From: Pelotomaculum thermopropionicum SI
Lineage (GTDB): Bacteria > Bacillota > Desulfotomaculia > Desulfotomaculales > Pelotomaculaceae
NCBI GenBank assembly: GCA_000010565.1
Contig: AP009389.1
Location: 62,001-126,000 of the forward strand
Reading direction: 5' to 3'
Length of the DNA: 64,000 bases
In this document: one piece after another, positions 1-8,235 of the stretch
Layout of the letters: each line of letters opens with the position of its first letter
Position numbering within the stretch: the stretch's first letter is position 1
Program-made: the position numbers and the translations under genes
The notes under the pieces: model-generated
The model's input: only the letters and a program-made list of their open reading frames with translations
Told to the model about the DNA's origin: nothing
Database searches by the model: none

Positions 1-212
1 CCCCGGCTCAAAGGGTTGCCCTGGAAGATGCGAAGGGCAGGGTTTGCGCCGAGATGGTAGCGGTTTACCCGCCGGGCATTCCCGCCGTGTGTCCGGGAGA
101 GGTAATAACGCCGGAAGTTCACGAATACCTGGTCTTGTTGAGTAAAATGAGGGTGCCCTGCCAGGGGGCCTCCGATCCGGAATTAAAAACAATTAAAGTT
201 GTGGTAGAATAG
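1..212 (+). CDS. Orn/Lys/Arg decarboxylase family, C-terminal end (partial)
   Basis: The window opens inside an open frame whose first whole codon is at base 3 and which stops with TAG at 210-212. The residues include PPGIPAVCPGE and end in TIKVVVE. This matches the C-terminal domain of PLP-dependent ornithine/lysine/arginine decarboxylases, where a Pro-Pro-Gly-Ile-Pro turn precedes the last helix. In many Firmicutes a decarboxylase of this family lies directly upstream of tmk, as here. The PLP lysine and the start lie outside the window, so the substrate cannot be told. Confidence 0.75.
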   Translation, partial: PAQRVALEDAKGRVCAEMVAVYPPGIPAVCPGEVITPEVHEYLVLLSKMRVPCQGASDPELKTIKVVVE

Positions 213-244
213 TATTGCAGATGCGTTGAAAGGGCTCATTCTTA

Positions 245-895
245 ATGAAAGGAAAATTTATTGTATTCGAGGGCGTTGACGGCTCCGGGAAGACCACCCA
301 GATCAAGCTGCTGGGGGAAAAGCTCGAGAGTATGGGCTGCCCGGTGGTCTATACCAGGGAGCCGGGCGGCACCAGGGTGGGAGAGCGGATCCGGGAAATT
401 CTTTTAAACCCGCTGTACGGTGAACTGGTTCCCTGGGCGGAAGCTCTCCTTTACGCGGCAGCGCGCGCCCAGCACGTGGCGCAGGTTATTTTGCCGGCGC
501 TGAGGGAAGGAAAAGTGGTGCTGTGCGACCGCTTTACCGATTCCAGCCTGGCCTATCAGGGCTACGGGCGGGGCGTGGATATAGAGATGCTGGAACAGGT
601 GAACCGGCCTGCGGCGGCCGGAGTGGTTCCCGATCTGGTGCTGGTGCTGGATTTTGACCGGGAAGGGCAGACAGAACGGATGGCCCGCTCCGGACGAAGT
701 GCCGATCGGATTGAGCGGGAGGCGCAGGAGTTTTACCGCCGGGTCCGGTCGGGCTACCTGGCCCTTGCCGCCCGCGCCCCGCGCCGCTACAGGGTGATAG
801 ACGCAAGCAGGGCGGAAAAACTGGTGCACCTGGATGTGCTGAAGGCGGCAGAGGAGGTGCTGGATGCTTTTCTTAAGGGAAATAGTAGGGCATAG
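245..895 (+). CDS. tmk: Thymidylate kinase
   Basis: Phosphorylates dTMP to dTDP with ATP in the cytoplasm, the last dTTP-specific step. The 216-residue length is normal for the family. The P-loop VDGSGKT is at about residues 11-17. The family signature TREPGGT is at 37-43 and the DR motif (CDRFTDSSLAYQG) near 94-106. An Arg-rich lid follows at about 143-157. The frame ends 32 bases inside the next gene, holB, so the two are translationally coupled. The small genes found between tmk and holB in Bacillus (yaaQ, yaaR) are absent. The Shine-Dalgarno before ATG 245 is weak (AAAGGG), but the start fits the conserved N-terminus. Confidence 0.95.
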   Translation: MKGKFIVFEGVDGSGKTTQIKLLGEKLESMGCPVVYTREPGGTRVGERIREILLNPLYGELVPWAEALLYAAARAQHVAQVILPALREGKVVLCDRFTDSSLAYQGYGRGVDIEMLEQVNRPAAAGVVPDLVLVLDFDREGQTERMARSGRSADRIEREAQEFYRRVRSGYLALAARAPRRYRVIDASRAEKLVHLDVLKAAEEVLDAFLKGNSRA

Positions 896-1871
896 GCAGA
901 TTACCGGAGCTCTGATGAATGCCGTTGCCTGCGGGCGGGTGGCCCATGCCTACCTCTTTGCCGGGCCTGCCGGAGTGGGAAAAAAAACAACGGCGCTGGC
1001 CTTTGCCCGGGCGTTGCTCTGCCCCGTTCCCGAAGGCGGGGACGCCTGCGGGACCTGCCGGCAGTGCCGGCAGGTGGAGCACCGGAACCATCCCGACCTT
1101 TATATCGTGAATCCTTCCGGGGCTACTATCAAAATCGAACAGATAAGAGAACTGCAGCACCGGGCACCCTACCGCCCCTACCAGGGCGGTCGGAAGCTGT
1201 TTTTAATCTGCCGGGCGGAGACAATGACTGCGGAAGCCGCAAACTGCCTGCTTAAAACCCTGGAAGAGCCTCCGCATGACACGGTGCTTATTCTTGTCTC
1301 CGACCAGCCCCAGAGCCTGCTGCCGACCGTTCTTTCCCGCTGCCAGCAGTGTTTTTTTAAGAGCATACCCCTTTCCGAGCTGTCCGGCAGCCTGACGGCA
1401 AGACACGGCCTGGCTCAGGAAGAGGCCCTGCTGGCTGCCGCCATGTCGGGCGGCAGTATGGGTAAGGCCCTGGCGTATGCCTCCGGCTCTCTGGCGGAAA
1501 GGCGCAATGCGGCCGGGGCGCTGGCCGGGGCGCTGAAGACGGCCGGCCCCCTGGAGGCCCTGGAGATGGCCGGAAAAATATCGGAAGACAGGGAGGAAGC
1601 CCTCTTAATCCTGGAAATGCTCATCTGCTGGTTTAGAGACCTGCTGGTTTACAGGGAAACGGAAGATGCTGCACTTTTGTTCAACGCCGACCGGGCCGGG
1701 CTTGTTAAAAAGGAGGCTCAAAGTTTTCAGCCCGGGCGCCTGGTGGAAATAATAGAGGATATTGAGGCCACTAGAAATAAGATTGAGGCCAACGCCAGCA
1801 CCAGGCTGGCCCTGGAGGCGCTTTTCCTGCGCCTGTCCGGCGGCGCTTGCGCGCAAGAGGCGCCGCCTTAA
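864..1871 (+). CDS. holB: DNA polymerase III delta-prime subunit
   Basis: Clamp-loader subunit that, with delta and tau/gamma, opens the beta ring onto primed DNA. At 335 residues it has the usual length. The AAA+ fold shows a Walker A-like GPAGVGKKT at about 34-42. The zinc module has Cys at 53, 62, 65 and 68 (ACGTCRQC). An SRC sensor motif (VLSRCQQC) follows. It starts inside the end of tmk and is followed by ricT nine bases or more later, as part of one transcript. The C-terminal collar domain is present but poorly conserved, as is common for this subunit. Confidence 0.92.
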   Translation: MLFLREIVGHRQITGALMNAVACGRVAHAYLFAGPAGVGKKTTALAFARALLCPVPEGGDACGTCRQCRQVEHRNHPDLYIVNPSGATIKIEQIRELQHRAPYRPYQGGRKLFLICRAETMTAEAANCLLKTLEEPPHDTVLILVSDQPQSLLPTVLSRCQQCFFKSIPLSELSGSLTARHGLAQEEALLAAAMSGGSMGKALAYASGSLAERRNAAGALAGALKTAGPLEALEMAGKISEDREEALLILEMLICWFRDLLVYRETEDAALLFNADRAGLVKKEAQSFQPGRLVEIIEDIEATRNKIEANASTRLALEALFLRLSGGACAQEAPP

Positions 1872-1888
1872 GAGGAGGTATGAGGAAA

Positions 1889-2782
1889 GTGGGATTGACG
1901 GTTGTAGGAGTCCGGTTTAAGAAAGCCGGCAAGATATATTATTTTGATCCCGATGAGCACCTTCTGGCCCCGGGCGACGGGGTAATTGTAGAAACTGCCA
2001 GGGGGGTCGAGTACGGGCAGGTGGTGTGCGGCCCCCTGCAAGTGGAGGAAGAAGAGGTTGTGGCACCGCTGAAAAAGGTCCTCCGCAAGGCCACGGAGCA
2101 GGACCGGCAGCGGCTTTCGGCAAACCGGGAAAAGGAAAAGAAGGCGTACCAGATAGGGCTGGAGAAAATAGCTGCCCACGGCCTGCCCATGAAGCTGGTG
2201 GACGTGGAGCTGACCTTTGACGGCAGTAAAATTATTTTTTACTTTACCGCAGACGGCAGGATAGACTTCCGGGAACTGGTCAAGGATCTGGCCGCCGTTT
2301 TCAGGACCAGGATAGAGCTCAGGCAGATTGGGGTGCGGGACGAGGCCAAAATGATCGGCGGGCTTGGCTGCTGCGGCAGGGAGCTATGCTGCGCCACCTG
2401 GCTTGCCGACTTTGCCTCCGTGTCCATCCGGATGGCAAAGGATCAGAACCTTTCCCTGAACCCGACCAAGATCTCCGGCATTTGCGGGAGGCTGATGTGC
2501 TGCCTGAAGTACGAGAACGAATCTTACGAACAGGCTAAGGAGGATTTTCCTGAAACGGGCAGTTGGGTGATCACACCCAACGGCGAGGGCAAGGTTACCG
2601 GTATAAATATTTTCAAGAATACAGTAAGCGTGGAGTTAAAGGAAAGCAAGTCGATCAAAGAATACAGCACCGGGGAAATAACCTTGAAAGAGGACCGGGT
2701 TAAGAACTGTAAGGGCCAGAAAAAAGAGTGCCCCAACCAGCCTGATGAGGAGAGAATTAAGTGCAGTCCCTTTATAAGCTAG
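1889..2782 (+). CDS. ricT: PSP1-domain protein RicT (YaaT)
   Basis: Homologue of Bacillus RicT/YaaT, a member of the RicA-RicF-RicT iron-sulfur complex, which helps RNase Y mature mRNAs and promotes entry into competence, biofilm formation and sporulation. The N-terminus (VVGVRFKKAGKIYYFDP) and the two Cys clusters (LGCCGRELCC and RLMCCLKYENE) are hallmarks; these cysteines bind [4Fe-4S] in the studied complex. Start choice: an AGGAGG lies at 1873-1878, only one base before ATG 1880 but ten before GTG 1889, so GTG 1889 is preferred. The frame could also open at ATG 1880. The end overlaps yabA by 22 bases. Confidence 0.9.
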   Translation: MGLTVVGVRFKKAGKIYYFDPDEHLLAPGDGVIVETARGVEYGQVVCGPLQVEEEEVVAPLKKVLRKATEQDRQRLSANREKEKKAYQIGLEKIAAHGLPMKLVDVELTFDGSKIIFYFTADGRIDFRELVKDLAAVFRTRIELRQIGVRDEAKMIGGLGCCGRELCCATWLADFASVSIRMAKDQNLSLNPTKISGICGRLMCCLKYENESYEQAKEDFPETGSWVITPNGEGKVTGINIFKNTVSVELKESKSIKEYSTGEITLKEDRVKNCKGQKKECPNQPDEERIKCSPFIS

Positions 2783-3102
2783 TAAAAGAAATGGAACTGA
2801 AGCTCCATGCTGTTCTTTCGGAAGCGCTGGAGCTGAAGAACAGGATTCAGGAGATGGAGGAGGAAAACGCCCTGCTCAGAAAGGAACTGGCTGCGGCATA
2901 CCGGAGAAACTGCTCCGGCCGGCCGCGCCCGGCCGGAGCGGACGTGCCCGGCCGGGGGTTCATTAACCTGCTTGAGCTTTACGATCAGGGTTTCCACATC
3001 TGCAACCTGTACTTCGGGCGCAAGCGGGCCGAGGAATGCCTTTTCTGCATGGCCTTTCTGAGAAAGGAGCAGGAGCCTGCCGCCGGCCGGCCGGAAGGTT
3101 GA
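2761..3102 (+). CDS. yabA: Replication initiation control protein YabA
   Basis: Negative regulator of replication initiation that bridges DnaA and the DnaN clamp in Firmicutes. The 113-residue protein has the expected build. An N-terminal leucine-rich coiled coil covers about residues 1-45 (tetramerisation). A basic linker is followed by a C-terminal zinc-binding tail with FHICNLYFG and ECLFCMAFL. The GTG start at 2761 is preceded by GAGGAGA at 2747-2753 with good spacing and lies inside the end of ricT. The linker is longer and richer in Arg, Pro and Gly than in Bacillus. The trmN6 and yazA genes that follow yabA in Bacillus are missing. Confidence 0.88.
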   Translation: MQSLYKLVKEMELKLHAVLSEALELKNRIQEMEEENALLRKELAAAYRRNCSGRPRPAGADVPGRGFINLLELYDQGFHICNLYFGRKRAEECLFCMAFLRKEQEPAAGRPEG

Positions 3103-3106
3103 GCCG

Positions 3107-4009
3107 GTGTCTGAAAACGGTTTTCATCGAGGTGGGAGCTTTTTGGCCGGAACAAAAGGGGTTCTCTACCTGTGCGCCACTCCAATCGGCAACCTGGAGG
3201 ATATAACCCTCCGGGCCTTGCGGGTGCTGCGGGAGGTCGACCTGATTGCTGCGGAGGACACCCGCCGCACCCGTAAGCTGCTCAGCCATTACGGCATTCA
3301 TACTCCACTGACCAGCTACCACCAGCATAACCGGCGGAAAAAGGGTGAATATCTGCTGGATATGCTGGAGTCGGGCAAAAATGTTGCCCTGGTAACCGAT
3401 GCGGGCCTGCCGGGCATTTCCGACCCAGGTTCGGAACTGGTGAAAGCAGCGCTGGAAAAGGGTATCCGGACGGTTCCGCTTCCCGGCCCCAGCGCAGGGA
3501 TCACCGCCCTGGTGGTTTCGGGCCTGCCGTCGGACCTTTTTGTTTTTGCCGGCTTCCTGCCATCTTCCAAAAAGAGCCGGGTAAAAGAACTGCAGGAACT
3601 GCGCCGGCAGCGCGGGACGCTGATCTTTTACGAGGCGCCCCACCGCCTTAAAGAGACGCTGGCCGATGTCCTTGAAGTGCTGGGCGACCGGCCGGCGGCG
3701 GCGGCCAGGGAACTGACCAAGGTGCATGAAGAAGTGCTGCGGGGGCCGCTGTCGAAGTTGCTGGAATACTTTAATGAGGTGGAGCCGCAGGGCGAGTTTA
3801 CCCTGGTAGTGGCAGGCGCGGAAGCCGGTGATGAGGCGGAGGGGGTGGCGGGAGCAGCCCGGCCCGGGCCGGACCCGGCCGCCCGCGTCGCCATGCTGGA
3901 AGCGGAAGGAATGGGGCGGAGGGAGGCCATTAAAGAAGTAGCCCGCCTGCTCGGCCTCTCGCGGCGGGAGGTGTACCGCCTGGTTGTCGAAGCAGGTGAG
4001 AAAAAATAA
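3107..4009 (+). CDS. rsmI: 16S rRNA 2'-O-ribose C1402 methyltransferase
   Basis: SAM-dependent methyltransferase of the tetrapyrrole-methylase fold that modifies C1402 in the 16S decoding centre. Recognised from TPIGNLEDITLRAL near the N-terminus, IAAEDTRRTRKLL, VTDAGLPGISDPG, and GPSAG with the following FVFAGFLP. A C-terminal helical segment resembles an HTH (GLSRREVYRLV). The frame opens at GTG 3107, four bases after yabA. A TTG at 3143, behind GAGGTGGGAG, is an alternative start that would give an N-terminus closer to the family norm. It ends the tmk-to-rsmI run and converges on abrB. Confidence 0.93.
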   Translation: MSENGFHRGGSFLAGTKGVLYLCATPIGNLEDITLRALRVLREVDLIAAEDTRRTRKLLSHYGIHTPLTSYHQHNRRKKGEYLLDMLESGKNVALVTDAGLPGISDPGSELVKAALEKGIRTVPLPGPSAGITALVVSGLPSDLFVFAGFLPSSKKSRVKELQELRRQRGTLIFYEAPHRLKETLADVLEVLGDRPAAAARELTKVHEEVLRGPLSKLLEYFNEVEPQGEFTLVVAGAEAGDEAEGVAGAARPGPDPAARVAMLEAEGMGRREAIKEVARLLGLSRREVYRLVVEAGEKK

Positions 4010-4010
4010 A

Positions 4011-4036
4011 AGAGAGAGAGAACTTTGTCTCTCTCG
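4011..4036 (-). terminator. Terminator of abrB
   Basis: GAGAGAGA and TCTCTCTC flank a seven-base loop. Read on the minus strand the stem is followed by TTTTATTTTTT, so it should end abrB transcription. On the plus strand there is no T tract, so it is a poorer stop for rsmI. Confidence 0.65.
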
Positions 4037-4044
4037 CTGGTTAG

Positions 4045-4299
4045 TTACATAGCTTTGGCATTTTCAAACATGGCTATGGCGCATTCGCGGCATACCATCT
4101 TGCCGCGGTAGTGCTGCACATCCGAAGCGTTGCCGCAAAAGACGCAGGCAGGTTCGTACTTCTTGAGGATTATTTTCTCGGCGTCCACGTAAATTTCCAG
4201 GGCGTCCTTCTCGTCAATTCCCAGGGTGCGCCTTAATTCGATGGGAATAACTACCCTGCCGAGCTCGTCCACTTTTCTGACAATGCCTGTAGACTTCAT
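4045..4299 (-). CDS. abrB: AbrB-family transition-state regulator with Cys-rich tail
   Basis: DNA-binding regulator of the AbrB/SpoVT swapped-hairpin family. Residues 1-48 (MKSTGIVRKVDELGRVVIP onward) are nearly those of Bacillus AbrB, a repressor of post-exponential genes. The tail differs: instead of the Bacillus oligomerisation segment it has Cys pairs at 52/55 and 70/73 (CVFC and CREC), spaced like a small zinc ribbon. At 84 residues it is slightly shorter than AbrB. The gene sits between rsmI and metG as in Bacillus, but on the opposite strand. It has its own promoter and a GGGAGGG ribosome site before ATG 4299. Metal binding is inferred from Cys spacing only. Confidence 0.9.
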   Translation of the reverse strand: MKSTGIVRKVDELGRVVIPIELRRTLGIDEKDALEIYVDAEKIILKKYEPACVFCGNASDVQHYRGKMVCRECAIAMFENAKAM

Positions 4300-4357
4300 C
4301 TTCTTTCCCTCCCTTTTCTACAAAAATCGACATAAAGTATGAATATCCTACAACTAA

Positions 4358-4386
4358 ATGGTACCAACGATTCCATTAAAAGTCAA
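4358..4386 (-). promoter_or_regulatory. Likely sigma-A promoter of abrB
   Basis: On the minus strand, TTGACT (4386-4381), a 17-base spacer and TACCAT (4363-4358) lie about 60 bases upstream of the abrB start. The -35 box is a near match and the -10 box a partial one. Confidence 0.5.
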
Positions 4387-4429
4387 TATTTTTTTAATAA
4401 ATTTTACATTTTTTGCTGAGGGGCTAAAC

Positions 4430-4459
4430 TTGACAATGCGGCCATGATTCGAGTAAAAT
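4430..4459 (+). promoter_or_regulatory. Sigma-A promoter of the metG T-box transcript
   Basis: TTGACA (4430-4435), an 18-base spacer and TAAAAT (4454-4459). Transcription would begin just before the T-box leader. It is divergent from the abrB promoter. Confidence 0.65.
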
Positions 4460-4469
4460 CAACGTGTTG

Positions 4470-4764
4470 GCAATGAACAGGGAAAGGCCGTGAAGGGGAA
4501 GAGTAGGCCAGCCGGATGTACCCGGACAGAGAGCGGGGTAAGGTGGAAGCCCGCCGGGGAAAACTGGCCGAACATGGCCCTGGAGCCGCGCTGCCGAAAG
4601 AGGAGTAGGCTGCGCCGGGTGAGCGCCGTTACCAGGCTTGGGTACCGGGAAGCATGTTTCCCCGTACCGGTGAGGCCGGCTCCGCGAGGAGCAGGTGAAC
4701 GAGGGTGGTACCGCGGGAGTTAAAACTTTCGCCCCTGGCAGAAGGCAGGGGCGGAAGTTTTTTG
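4470..4764 (+). promoter_or_regulatory. T-box leader (tRNA-Met sensing) of metG
   Basis: A T-box riboswitch that reads uncharged tRNA and lets transcription run into metG. The invariant antiterminator box AGGGTGGTACCGCG is at about 4702-4715. A Stem I with the AGTA motif lies near 4502, and the ACAGAGAGCGGGG stretch near 4527. The likely specifier triplet ATG (4574-4576) sits in GAAC-ATG-GCCCTGGAG, the usual specifier-loop setting, and agrees with the downstream methionyl-tRNA synthetase. A strong terminator (stem CGCCCCTG/CAGGGGCG within 4724-4758, then TTTTTT) overlaps the antiterminator box. Confidence 0.93.
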
Positions 4765-4794
4765 TTTAAAACAGGGGGGGTAGTTTGTTTGTCC

Positions 4795-6339
4795 ATGAGC
4801 AAGGGAACCTTTTACATTACCACGCCTATTTATTATCCCAGCGACAATCTGCACATCGGCCATGCTTACACCACGGTGGCGGCCGATGCCGTGGCCCGGT
4901 TTAAAAAAATGACCGGCTACGATACCCGTTTTCTGACCGGCACCGACGAGCACGGGCAGAAGATCGAAAGGGCGGCCAGGTCCAGGGGGGAGGACCCTCA
5001 GGAATTCGTCGATAAAATAGTGGCAGGCATTAAACTTCTCTGGCAGAAGCTGGAGGTTGACTACGACGACTTTATCCGCACCACCGAGCCGCGCCATAAG
5101 AAAGTCGTTTCTGCCTTTTTCCAGAAGCTGTACGAGCAGGGGGACATCTACAAGGCCGGCTACGAGGGATGGTACTGCACCCCGTGCGAGGCCTTTTGGG
5201 CGGAAAGCAGGCTGGAAGGGGGCAACTGTCCCGACTGCGGGCGCCCGGTGGAACTGCTCCGGGAGGAAAGCTACTTTTTCCGGATGTCTAAATACGCCGA
5301 AAGGCTTTTAAGGCATATAGAGGAACATCCGGAGTTCATCCAGCCTGCTTCCAGGCGCAACGAAATGGTGAGCTTCATTAAAAGCGGCCTGGAGGACCTG
5401 TGCGTTTCCAGGACGACTTTCAACTGGGGCATACCCGTTCCCTTTGATCCCGGGCATGTAATTTACGTCTGGGTGGACGCCCTGACCAACTACATCTCTG
5501 CCCTGGGATACGGCACGGAGGACGACAGCCTTTTTAAAAAGTACTGGCCCGCCGACGTGCACCTGATGGGTAAGGACATAGTCCGCTTCCACAGCGTGAT
5601 CTGGCCGATCCTTCTGATGGCGGCGGGGCTGGAACTGCCAAGGCAGGTGGTGGGCCACGGCTGGCTGCTGCTTGAGAGCGGCAAGATGTCCAAGTCCAAG
5701 GGGAATGTGGTGGACCCCCTGGTGCTGATTGACAAGTACGGGGTGGACGCCATCCGTTATTACCTGCTGCGGGAGCTTCCATTCGGTGCAGACGGCTACT
5801 ACAGCGAGGAGGCGCTGGTGGAGCGGATCAACAAGGACCTGGCCAACGACCTGGGCAACCTGGTCAGCCGCTCCATAGCAATGGTGGAGAAATATTTCCA
5901 AGGGAGGGTTCAGCCTCCCGGCCTTCCTGAAGGGCCCGACCGGGAGCTGATCGATCTTGCCGAGCAGACCCCGGCAGCGGTGGAGGAACTGATGGACAAA
6001 ATGGACCTTTCCGGCGCCCTGGCCGCCATCTGGCGCCTGGTGGGGCGGGCCAACAAGTACGTGGATGAAACTGCTCCCTGGGGTCTGGCCAAGGATCCTT
6101 CCAGGGCGGACAGGCTGGCCACGGTAATGTATAACCTGGCCGAGAGCCTGCGCTTCATTACGGTCATGGTCTCGCCCTTCATGCCCAAGCTGCCGGCCAG
6201 GGTATGGGCCCAGCTCGGGCTGGAAAACCGGCCTGAGCTGCATACCTGGGAGTCGCTTGTTTGGGGGAAATTGCCTGCGAATACCTGCGTTAAGCGCGGC
6301 CCGGCCCTGTTTCCGCGGATTGACACGGCGGGCAAGTAA
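4795..6339 (+). CDS. metG: Methionyl-tRNA synthetase
   Basis: Charges tRNA-Met using ATP and methionine. Class I motifs are seen: HIGH at residues 20-23 and KMSKSKGN at about 297-304. A four-Cys zinc knuckle has CTPC near 128 and CPDC near 145. The 514-residue protein ends after the anticodon-binding helical domain and lacks the C-terminal EMAP-like tRNA-binding domain found in Bacillus. The open frame extends back into the T-box terminator, so ATG 4795 is the sensible start; TTG 4789, better spaced from GGGGGGG at 4774-4780, is an alternative. Expression is controlled by the T-box upstream. tatD follows six bases later. Confidence 0.96.
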   Translation: MSKGTFYITTPIYYPSDNLHIGHAYTTVAADAVARFKKMTGYDTRFLTGTDEHGQKIERAARSRGEDPQEFVDKIVAGIKLLWQKLEVDYDDFIRTTEPRHKKVVSAFFQKLYEQGDIYKAGYEGWYCTPCEAFWAESRLEGGNCPDCGRPVELLREESYFFRMSKYAERLLRHIEEHPEFIQPASRRNEMVSFIKSGLEDLCVSRTTFNWGIPVPFDPGHVIYVWVDALTNYISALGYGTEDDSLFKKYWPADVHLMGKDIVRFHSVIWPILLMAAGLELPRQVVGHGWLLLESGKMSKSKGNVVDPLVLIDKYGVDAIRYYLLRELPFGADGYYSEEALVERINKDLANDLGNLVSRSIAMVEKYFQGRVQPPGLPEGPDRELIDLAEQTPAAVEELMDKMDLSGALAAIWRLVGRANKYVDETAPWGLAKDPSRADRLATVMYNLAESLRFITVMVSPFMPKLPARVWAQLGLENRPELHTWESLVWGKLPANTCVKRGPALFPRIDTAGK

Positions 6340-6345
6340 GAGATA

Positions 6346-7131
6346 ATGGGGTGGATGAAATTGGTTTTGTTCGATACCCATGCCCACCTGGACGACCGGA
6401 GTTTTGAGGCCGACCGGGAGGAGGTTGTCCGCCGCGCCCGGGAGGCCGGCGTGTCCTGTATTGTCAACGTCGGGTTTGATCTTGAGTCGTCGGCGCAGTC
6501 CATAGCGCTGGCGGAAAAGTACGGCATGGTTTACGCCGCGGTGGGGGTTCACCCGCACGATGCCGGGAAGGTCAAACCCGGCTATCTTAAAGAACTGGAA
6601 AAAATGGCCGCCCACCCCAGGGTGGTGGCGCTGGGCGAAATGGGGCTGGACTTTTACCGGGACCTTTCCCCGCGGCCGGCACAGCGCAGGGTTTTTCAGG
6701 AGCAGATGGCCCTCGCCAGGAAGCTGGAAAAGCCCGTAATTATTCACGACAGGGAAGCCCACGGCGAGATTATGAGCATTTTGCGCAGGGAAGGACCGGG
6801 GCCGGCCGGCGGCGTGCTGCACTGTTTTTCGGGCAGCTGGGAGATGGCCAGGGAGTGCCTGGCCATGGGTTTTTATATATCCATTGCCGGGCCGGTTACT
6901 TTTCCGAACGCCCCGCGGCTGAAGGACATAGCTTCCCGGGTGCCGCTGGACCGCCTGCTCATAGAAACCGACGCCCCTTATCTTGCCCCGGTGCCCCACC
7001 GGGGCCGGCGCAACGAGCCTGCTTACGTCGTTTTCACTGCTGAGGAAATTGCCAGGCTGAGGGGAATGAAAACCGAAGAACTGGCCAGGATATGCGCGGA
7101 AAACGGCAGGAAATTATTCCGGATAGGTTGA
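6346..7131 (+). CDS. tatD: TatD-family metal-dependent hydrolase
   Basis: Member of the TatD DNase family (YabD of Bacillus), TIM-barrel metal-dependent nucleases with 3'-5' exonuclease activity in studied members. Metal ligands are visible in order: DTHAHLDD near the N-terminus, GEMGLDFYRD, IIHDREAHGE, LHCFSG and ETDAPYLAP. Length is normal at 261 residues. The start may be ATG 6346 or ATG 6355 (MKLVLFDTHAH), the latter nearer the family N-terminus. It follows metG closely, the conserved Firmicutes order, and probably shares its transcript. The real substrate is not known from the sequence. Confidence 0.93.
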   Translation: MGWMKLVLFDTHAHLDDRSFEADREEVVRRAREAGVSCIVNVGFDLESSAQSIALAEKYGMVYAAVGVHPHDAGKVKPGYLKELEKMAAHPRVVALGEMGLDFYRDLSPRPAQRRVFQEQMALARKLEKPVIIHDREAHGEIMSILRREGPGPAGGVLHCFSGSWEMARECLAMGFYISIAGPVTFPNAPRLKDIASRVPLDRLLIETDAPYLAPVPHRGRRNEPAYVVFTAEEIARLRGMKTEELARICAENGRKLFRIG

Positions 7132-7188
7132 ATTGCAGGTATTATATAAATATAAAGACTTTTGCAAAAAAGAGCAAGGAGGGGCTTT

Positions 7189-7728
7189 ATGAAAAGCAGG
7201 CAGAAAAAGGGGCTGATCCTGGTCAATACCGGCAATGGCAAGGGCAAGACGACCGCTGCCCTGGGCATGGCCCTCAGGGCCTGGGGACAGGGCATGAGGG
7301 TGCTGGTGCTTCAGTTTATCAAGGGTGGGTGGAAATACGGCGAGTTAAAGGCGGCGGAAAAGCTGGCGCCCGGTTTTGAGATTCGCCAGATGGGCGAGGG
7401 GTTCATTAAAGGGGAGAATGACAGCGCTCTGGACGAACACCGGCATGCCGCCCAGCAGGCTTTAAAGGCCGCCGGGGAGGAAATCCTTTCCGGCAAATAC
7501 GATTTGATTATCCTGGATGAAATCCTTTACGCCCTGCATTTCGGGCTTGTTAGCCTGGACGACGTGCTGGCCCTGCTGGCCCAAAAACCGGAAGGCCTGC
7601 ATCTGGTTCTTACCGGGCGCAACGCCCCGCCGGAAATAATCGAAAGGGCCGATCTGGTTACCGAAATGCGGGAGGTCAAACACCATTTCACCAGCGGAGT
7701 TCCGGCCCAGAAGGGGATTGAATTTTAA
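7189..7728 (+). CDS. cobO: Cob(I)yrinic acid a,c-diamide adenosyltransferase (CobO/BtuR type)
   Basis: ATP:corrinoid adenosyltransferase of the CobA/CobO/BtuR family, which attaches the 5'-deoxyadenosyl group to cobalt in making or salvaging coenzyme B12. A P-loop variant NTGNGKGKTT lies at about 13-22. It is followed by VLQFIKGGWKYGE and the acidic LIILDEILYAL, all family hallmarks. The start ATG 7189 follows AAGGAGGGG at 7176-7184; the frame opens 27 bases earlier without a ribosome site. At 179 residues the length is typical. No other cobalamin gene is nearby, so this is a stand-alone copy. A role in propionate or other B12-dependent metabolism is only inferred from the likely lineage. Confidence 0.92.
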   Translation: MKSRQKKGLILVNTGNGKGKTTAALGMALRAWGQGMRVLVLQFIKGGWKYGELKAAEKLAPGFEIRQMGEGFIKGENDSALDEHRHAAQQALKAAGEEILSGKYDLIILDEILYALHFGLVSLDDVLALLAQKPEGLHLVLTGRNAPPEIIERADLVTEMREVKHHFTSGVPAQKGIEF

Positions 7729-7786
7729 GCTGCCTGGAGCTGTCTGAAAACCGCGCCAGCAATTTTAAAGCGATGGAGGTTTGCCG

Positions 7787-8227
7787 ATGCGCCAGGTGCC
7801 TGTTACTATTGCGTGGATGGTAAATGCTTTTGAAAACAGCAGCGAGCACTCCGAGTACTACCTGGATATGCAGACGGGCGACATAAAGTATTTTTCACCC
7901 ATGGACTTTCCCGAGCATGCGGAGCTGATAAAAAAGCTGGACAGGCAAACGGACCGGTATATCAGGCTACCGAAGCTGGACAGAGAGCTTTCCGTCAGGG
8001 TTGAGCGGGAATTTGCTGCCACCGTCCCGGATCCCAGCCTGAGAAGCCTGCTGGAAAACGCCCTGGCTAATGGATTAAAATTCCGGAATGCCCTGATGGA
8101 GCACGAAGAAGAGCGGCGCCGGTGGTATAAATTCCAGAACGAAAAGTACGAGGAATATTTAAGGCGGTGGTTTAGGGAAAAAGGGATAGAGCTGGTTGAC
8201 CGGCCGGCCGGAAACATCAGGGTGTAA
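7787..8227 (+). CDS. UPF0158-family protein
   Basis: Small soluble protein (146 residues) resembling the uncharacterised UPF0158 family. Its features are an N-terminal VNAFENSSEHSEYYLDMQTG stretch and a charged helical C-terminal half with many Arg, Glu and Trp residues (EERRRWYKFQNEKYEEYLRRW). No catalytic motif, signal peptide or membrane segment is seen. ATG 7787 is preceded by GGAGG at 7775-7779; TTG 7781 in the same frame is too close to that site. The gene stands alone between cobO and the convergent liv operon and has its own terminator. Function unknown. Confidence 0.8.
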   Translation: MRQVPVTIAWMVNAFENSSEHSEYYLDMQTGDIKYFSPMDFPEHAELIKKLDRQTDRYIRLPKLDRELSVRVEREFAATVPDPSLRSLLENALANGLKFRNALMEHEEERRRWYKFQNEKYEEYLRRWFREKGIELVDRPAGNIRV

Positions 8228-8235
8228 TGTAATAA

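Noticed and set aside
5308-6999. A 563-residue open frame on the minus strand across metG and tatD
   Set aside because: It lies antisense to two clearly conserved genes, has Pro/Gln/His/Gly-rich composition typical of shadow frames in GC-rich DNA, and shows no known motif.
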